From: Desulfosediminicola ganghwensis
Lineage (GTDB): Bacteria; Desulfobacterota; Desulfobulbia; Desulfobulbales; Desulfocapsaceae
Direction: 5' to 3'
Length of the DNA stretch: 64,000 nucleotides
Assembly: GCF_005116675.2 (NCBI RefSeq)
Contig: NZ_CP050699.1
Location: 806,001-870,000, forward strand
The notes beneath the pieces were generated by a model. It saw only the letters and a program-made list of their open reading frames with translations, ran no database searches and had not been told where the DNA came from. Within the stretch, counting starts at the first letter, position 1. Each line of letters starts with the position of its first letter. Positions 62,067-64,000 of the stretch are shown one piece after another. The position numbers were made by a program, and so were the translations under genes.

Positions 62067-62650
62067 GGTATCTCCTTGCAATTGAGAAAAGGATACTTCG
62101 TATCATAGTGTATGGCTGACACGGCTAGTAACACCATGCGAATTAATGGGATAAATGGCAAGAGCATGCGTATAACCAGCTTGAGGTAGAGCTTGGAACA
62201 CGTTGGGATCAGGTCAGAATTTTGGTTTTGGCTATGTCGCAGGCCCGACCTGTATCTATACGGCTGAAACAGCAACATCCAGTTCAAATATCTCCAGTTG
62301 AAACATCGAGAGAGGAGGTGAGTGGCTTTGGACACAGAACAGTGCCCAGGGAACATTTACCGGAAACAGGGCATCGTTGATGGAGCCTTCTCTCGCAGCG
62401 CTTTTCAGGAAGAAAACCATGTACTTGGTTGCAATGGAAGGAGGTGATGGCAAAGCGCAGGTAGTAATTCAATCCCCGACCCAACAGCCATGTTAGGTGA
62501 TGTGGTCCAACTATCCGAATCGCATCTGAAAAAGCACGCATTAACGACGCACTTAGCAAATTAACATGTTGACAAAAGGACTCACGTAAAAGTATCTTTC
62601 CCGACTTTACAAGAAGCACTTGTTTTGTTTTTTCAAGGAGAAAGTTATTA
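62067..62650. other. Intergenic region between divergent genes
   Basis: About 580 bases. Several short frames lack ribosome-binding sites and protein-like composition. CAAGGAGAAAG just before 62651 is the ribosome-binding site of the next gene. Confidence 0.4.
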
Positions 62651-63577
62651 ATGAGACTGTCAATAATCGCTCGATTGGCAATCACTGTCATGATGATAGT
62701 GGCCATATCACTTCAATCTGCCAGGTTACAAGCCAGTGTGGCAGAAGAACTGCCAAGCAGCCTAACTAAATACATACCCCAAAAGCCAGATCACACCCTG
62801 ACAGGTTCGGAGTTTGTAGCTCTGACCTCTAAAATGAGCGAGCAGCAGCGTGAGAAGGTAATTGGCGAACAAGTGCTCAGCGGTAACATCCCGGATTTTT
62901 TGAGAGAACTTAAACCTGTCAAACTCCAGACAAGAGATACCAACGGACGCCTGATATCTGCGACAATATTTGTTACTCCGGACTACCTTGCCATTGGCTC
63001 TGAGAATGACTTTATCCGCACCCCGATGGATTTTCATACGGCAAGCCTGGTGGCCAGCCGGTTGGGCTTTATTTTACCGACGCGCAAGATGGTGGATGCC
63101 ATTTACAATCAGTCTGAAAATCACTTTACTCCTCAACCCATGCAGCCTGGCGCCCAGATGCGATCAACTGACTATTATCAGAGGCACAATCAGAAGATCG
63201 ACCAGCAACAGGAGTCGCTTGGCATTACTTCGGGGGAGCTTGTCTCAGGTCATAAAAAGGATGTTGTTATCACCAATAAGCTAATGAATAAGCCTGGAAG
63301 AATAGCTATTTATGGATGGCACCAGCCCAATGGTAAACCGATCCAGCCACTCAGTACTGTGCATGGCGCCGGATATGCAGATTACAGCCATGGTGTTCGC
63401 CTGGTGAGTGAGACAGTTATTGTCGATGGTGAGTTATGTTCAGTGTACGACATCTTAAAAGATCCGGACCTGGCGCCATTGTTGAGTGATGAAGGTCCGA
63501 TCGTTGCCGGTTACAGCCCTGATAAAGTTGCGCTGCCGGCGGGTAAAAAGAAGAGCTCTGCGACCGTTATCCACTAG
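62651..63577 (+). CDS. Secreted protein of unknown family, 308 aa
   Basis: A strong site (CAAGGAGAAAG) precedes the ATG. A signal peptide covers about 1-30 (IARLAITVMMIVAISLQSAR). The mature protein is mixed alpha/beta. Features that look conserved: DYLAIGSENDFIRTPMDFHTA (about 116), ASRLGFILPTRKMVDAIY (about 136), and HGAGYADYSHGVRLVSETVIVDG (about 238), which may be an active-site loop with Tyr, Ser and His. It resembles proteins of unknown function seen in several phyla. I cannot name the activity. It ends 30 bases before the convergent partial gene. Confidence 0.75.
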   Translation: MRLSIIARLAITVMMIVAISLQSARLQASVAEELPSSLTKYIPQKPDHTLTGSEFVALTSKMSEQQREKVIGEQVLSGNIPDFLRELKPVKLQTRDTNGRLISATIFVTPDYLAIGSENDFIRTPMDFHTASLVASRLGFILPTRKMVDAIYNQSENHFTPQPMQPGAQMRSTDYYQRHNQKIDQQQESLGITSGELVSGHKKDVVITNKLMNKPGRIAIYGWHQPNGKPIQPLSTVHGAGYADYSHGVRLVSETVIVDGELCSVYDILKDPDLAPLLSDEGPIVAGYSPDKVALPAGKKKSSATVIH

Positions 63578-63608
63578 CCCTCTTCGATAAAACTGAGGTC
63601 GTATACTG

Positions 63609-64000
63609 TCACTCTGCGTCTTTCTCGCCTGTAAGCCCTTTGCAGCAACGGAACCCAAGATGGTAATTATGGTGGCTGTGTTCTGACATAACCCTGCTGC
63701 CATGCCAGTATGGTGCCCGCCATCGGCACCAATCTTCATGTGCCCTGTATGTATCAAAGATAAACCAGCTGCCTTTCATCTCGGTATAACCCAGGGTGGA
63801 ACTCCCTTTGCTGGCCATCTGTTCCTCTGCCAACGGCAGGTTCATATGCTCAGCCGCGTTTCCGTTAAGGTCGTAGACATCCAATGAACTTCGACATTCG
63901 GGAAAGAAACCGACAGGATAGGTGTTTGACCCGCACTGCTTCCAGCCTCCACCATTACAGCCGGAAGATTTCGAACTATTTGCCGCGCAGATGCCTTTTT
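63609..64000 (-). CDS. Partial formylglycine-generating-enzyme-like protein (3' end only)
   Basis: The frame continues past the window's right edge; only the last 130 or so codons are present, read leftwards. Visible family features: GNAAEHMNLP (usual GNVWEW site), LGYTEMKGSWFIFD (usual RGGSW), and HHNYHLGFRCCKG (usual GFR end). Cys-rich sequence upstream reads GICAANSSKSSGCNGGGW. This is the C-type lectin-like SUMF1/FGE-sulfatase fold, but the changed motifs suggest a non-enzymatic or lectin-like member. The start and the signal peptide are outside the window. Confidence 0.75.
   Translation of the reverse strand, partial: KGICAANSSKSSGCNGGGWKQCGSNTYPVGFFPECRSSLDVYDLNGNAAEHMNLPLAEEQMASKGSSTLGYTEMKGSWFIFDTYRAHEDWCRWRAPYWHGSRVMSEHSHHNYHLGFRCCKGLTGEKDAE

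Noticed and set aside
1-64000. tRNA, rRNA, CRISPR arrays, prophage or conjugation genes
   Set aside because: Scanned by eye on both strands and none could be supported; tRNAscan-SE and CRISPR finders would confirm.

Overview
The window looks like chromosome of an anaerobic, respiring Desulfobacterota bacterium, most like Desulfobulbales. This is inferred from gene content: a class III-type tetraheme cytochrome c, a hybrid-cluster protein (Hcp), HD-GYP and sigma-54 signalling proteins, Tat-exported Fe-S and flavin reductases, DsrE-like proteins, and a selenocysteine-containing peptide system. No rRNA, tRNA, CRISPR array or prophage was seen.

Layout. 0-10 kb: a small unknown gene, a large secreted multiheme cytochrome, an HD-GYP protein, a hybrid histidine kinase and a homocysteine methyltransferase. 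10-14.6 kb: hcp and a LysR regulator, interspersed with decayed copies of a REP-associated (RAYT, Y1/HUH) transposase. 14.6-20.1 kb: a same-strand signalling block (PHP protein, RsbW-like ATPase, receiver-histidine kinase, sigma-54 response regulator, receiver-DUF4388-roadblock protein). 20.2-24.9 kb: a CIA30-like protein, the intact RAYT element, small unknown genes, and a FIST sensor gene cut by one in-frame stop. 25-27 kb: a TetR regulator whose palindromic operator lies both before its own gene and before a two-gene secreted DsrE-like/lipoprotein operon. 27.4-32 kb: a very large receptor-type HD-GYP protein and a metallo-beta-lactamase-fold protein, with two copies of a roughly 150-170 bp MITE-like element nearby.

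32.2-34.5 kb holds the most striking system. A short gene at 32430-32759 reads through three in-frame TGA codons, each in an S-G-U context and each followed by a small SECIS-like hairpin. Directly downstream is a radical SAM/SPASM protein. This fits a ribosomally made selenocysteine peptide and its maturase (selenobiotic-type).

34.5-44.9 kb: a histidine phosphatase, an acyl-CoA dehydrogenase with a rubredoxin-like tail, a polysaccharide deacetylase, and an operon of a Tat-exported reductive-dehalogenase-like Fe-S protein, a tetraheme cytochrome and an outer-membrane porin. The intervening DNA carries two decayed direct repeats of the 3' end of a peptide-ABC ATPase gene whose intact copy starts the next operon at 44867, plus an IS110 transposase remnant. 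44.9-50.1 kb: a complete Dpp/Opp-type ABC importer (fused ATPase, two permeases, Tat-exported binding protein).

50-64 kb: a quinone-oxidoreductase-like dehydrogenase, a membrane protein, a Spo0M-like protein, a BaeSR-like two-component system, and a redox operon (ferredoxin, b-type membrane protein, Tat-exported flavoprotein). That operon sits beside two secreted proteins sharing a C-x-GK-x2-GD module. The end carries a broken DUF6515/SH3 gene, a PA14 protein, an unknown secreted protein and a partial formylglycine-generating-enzyme-like gene running off the right edge.
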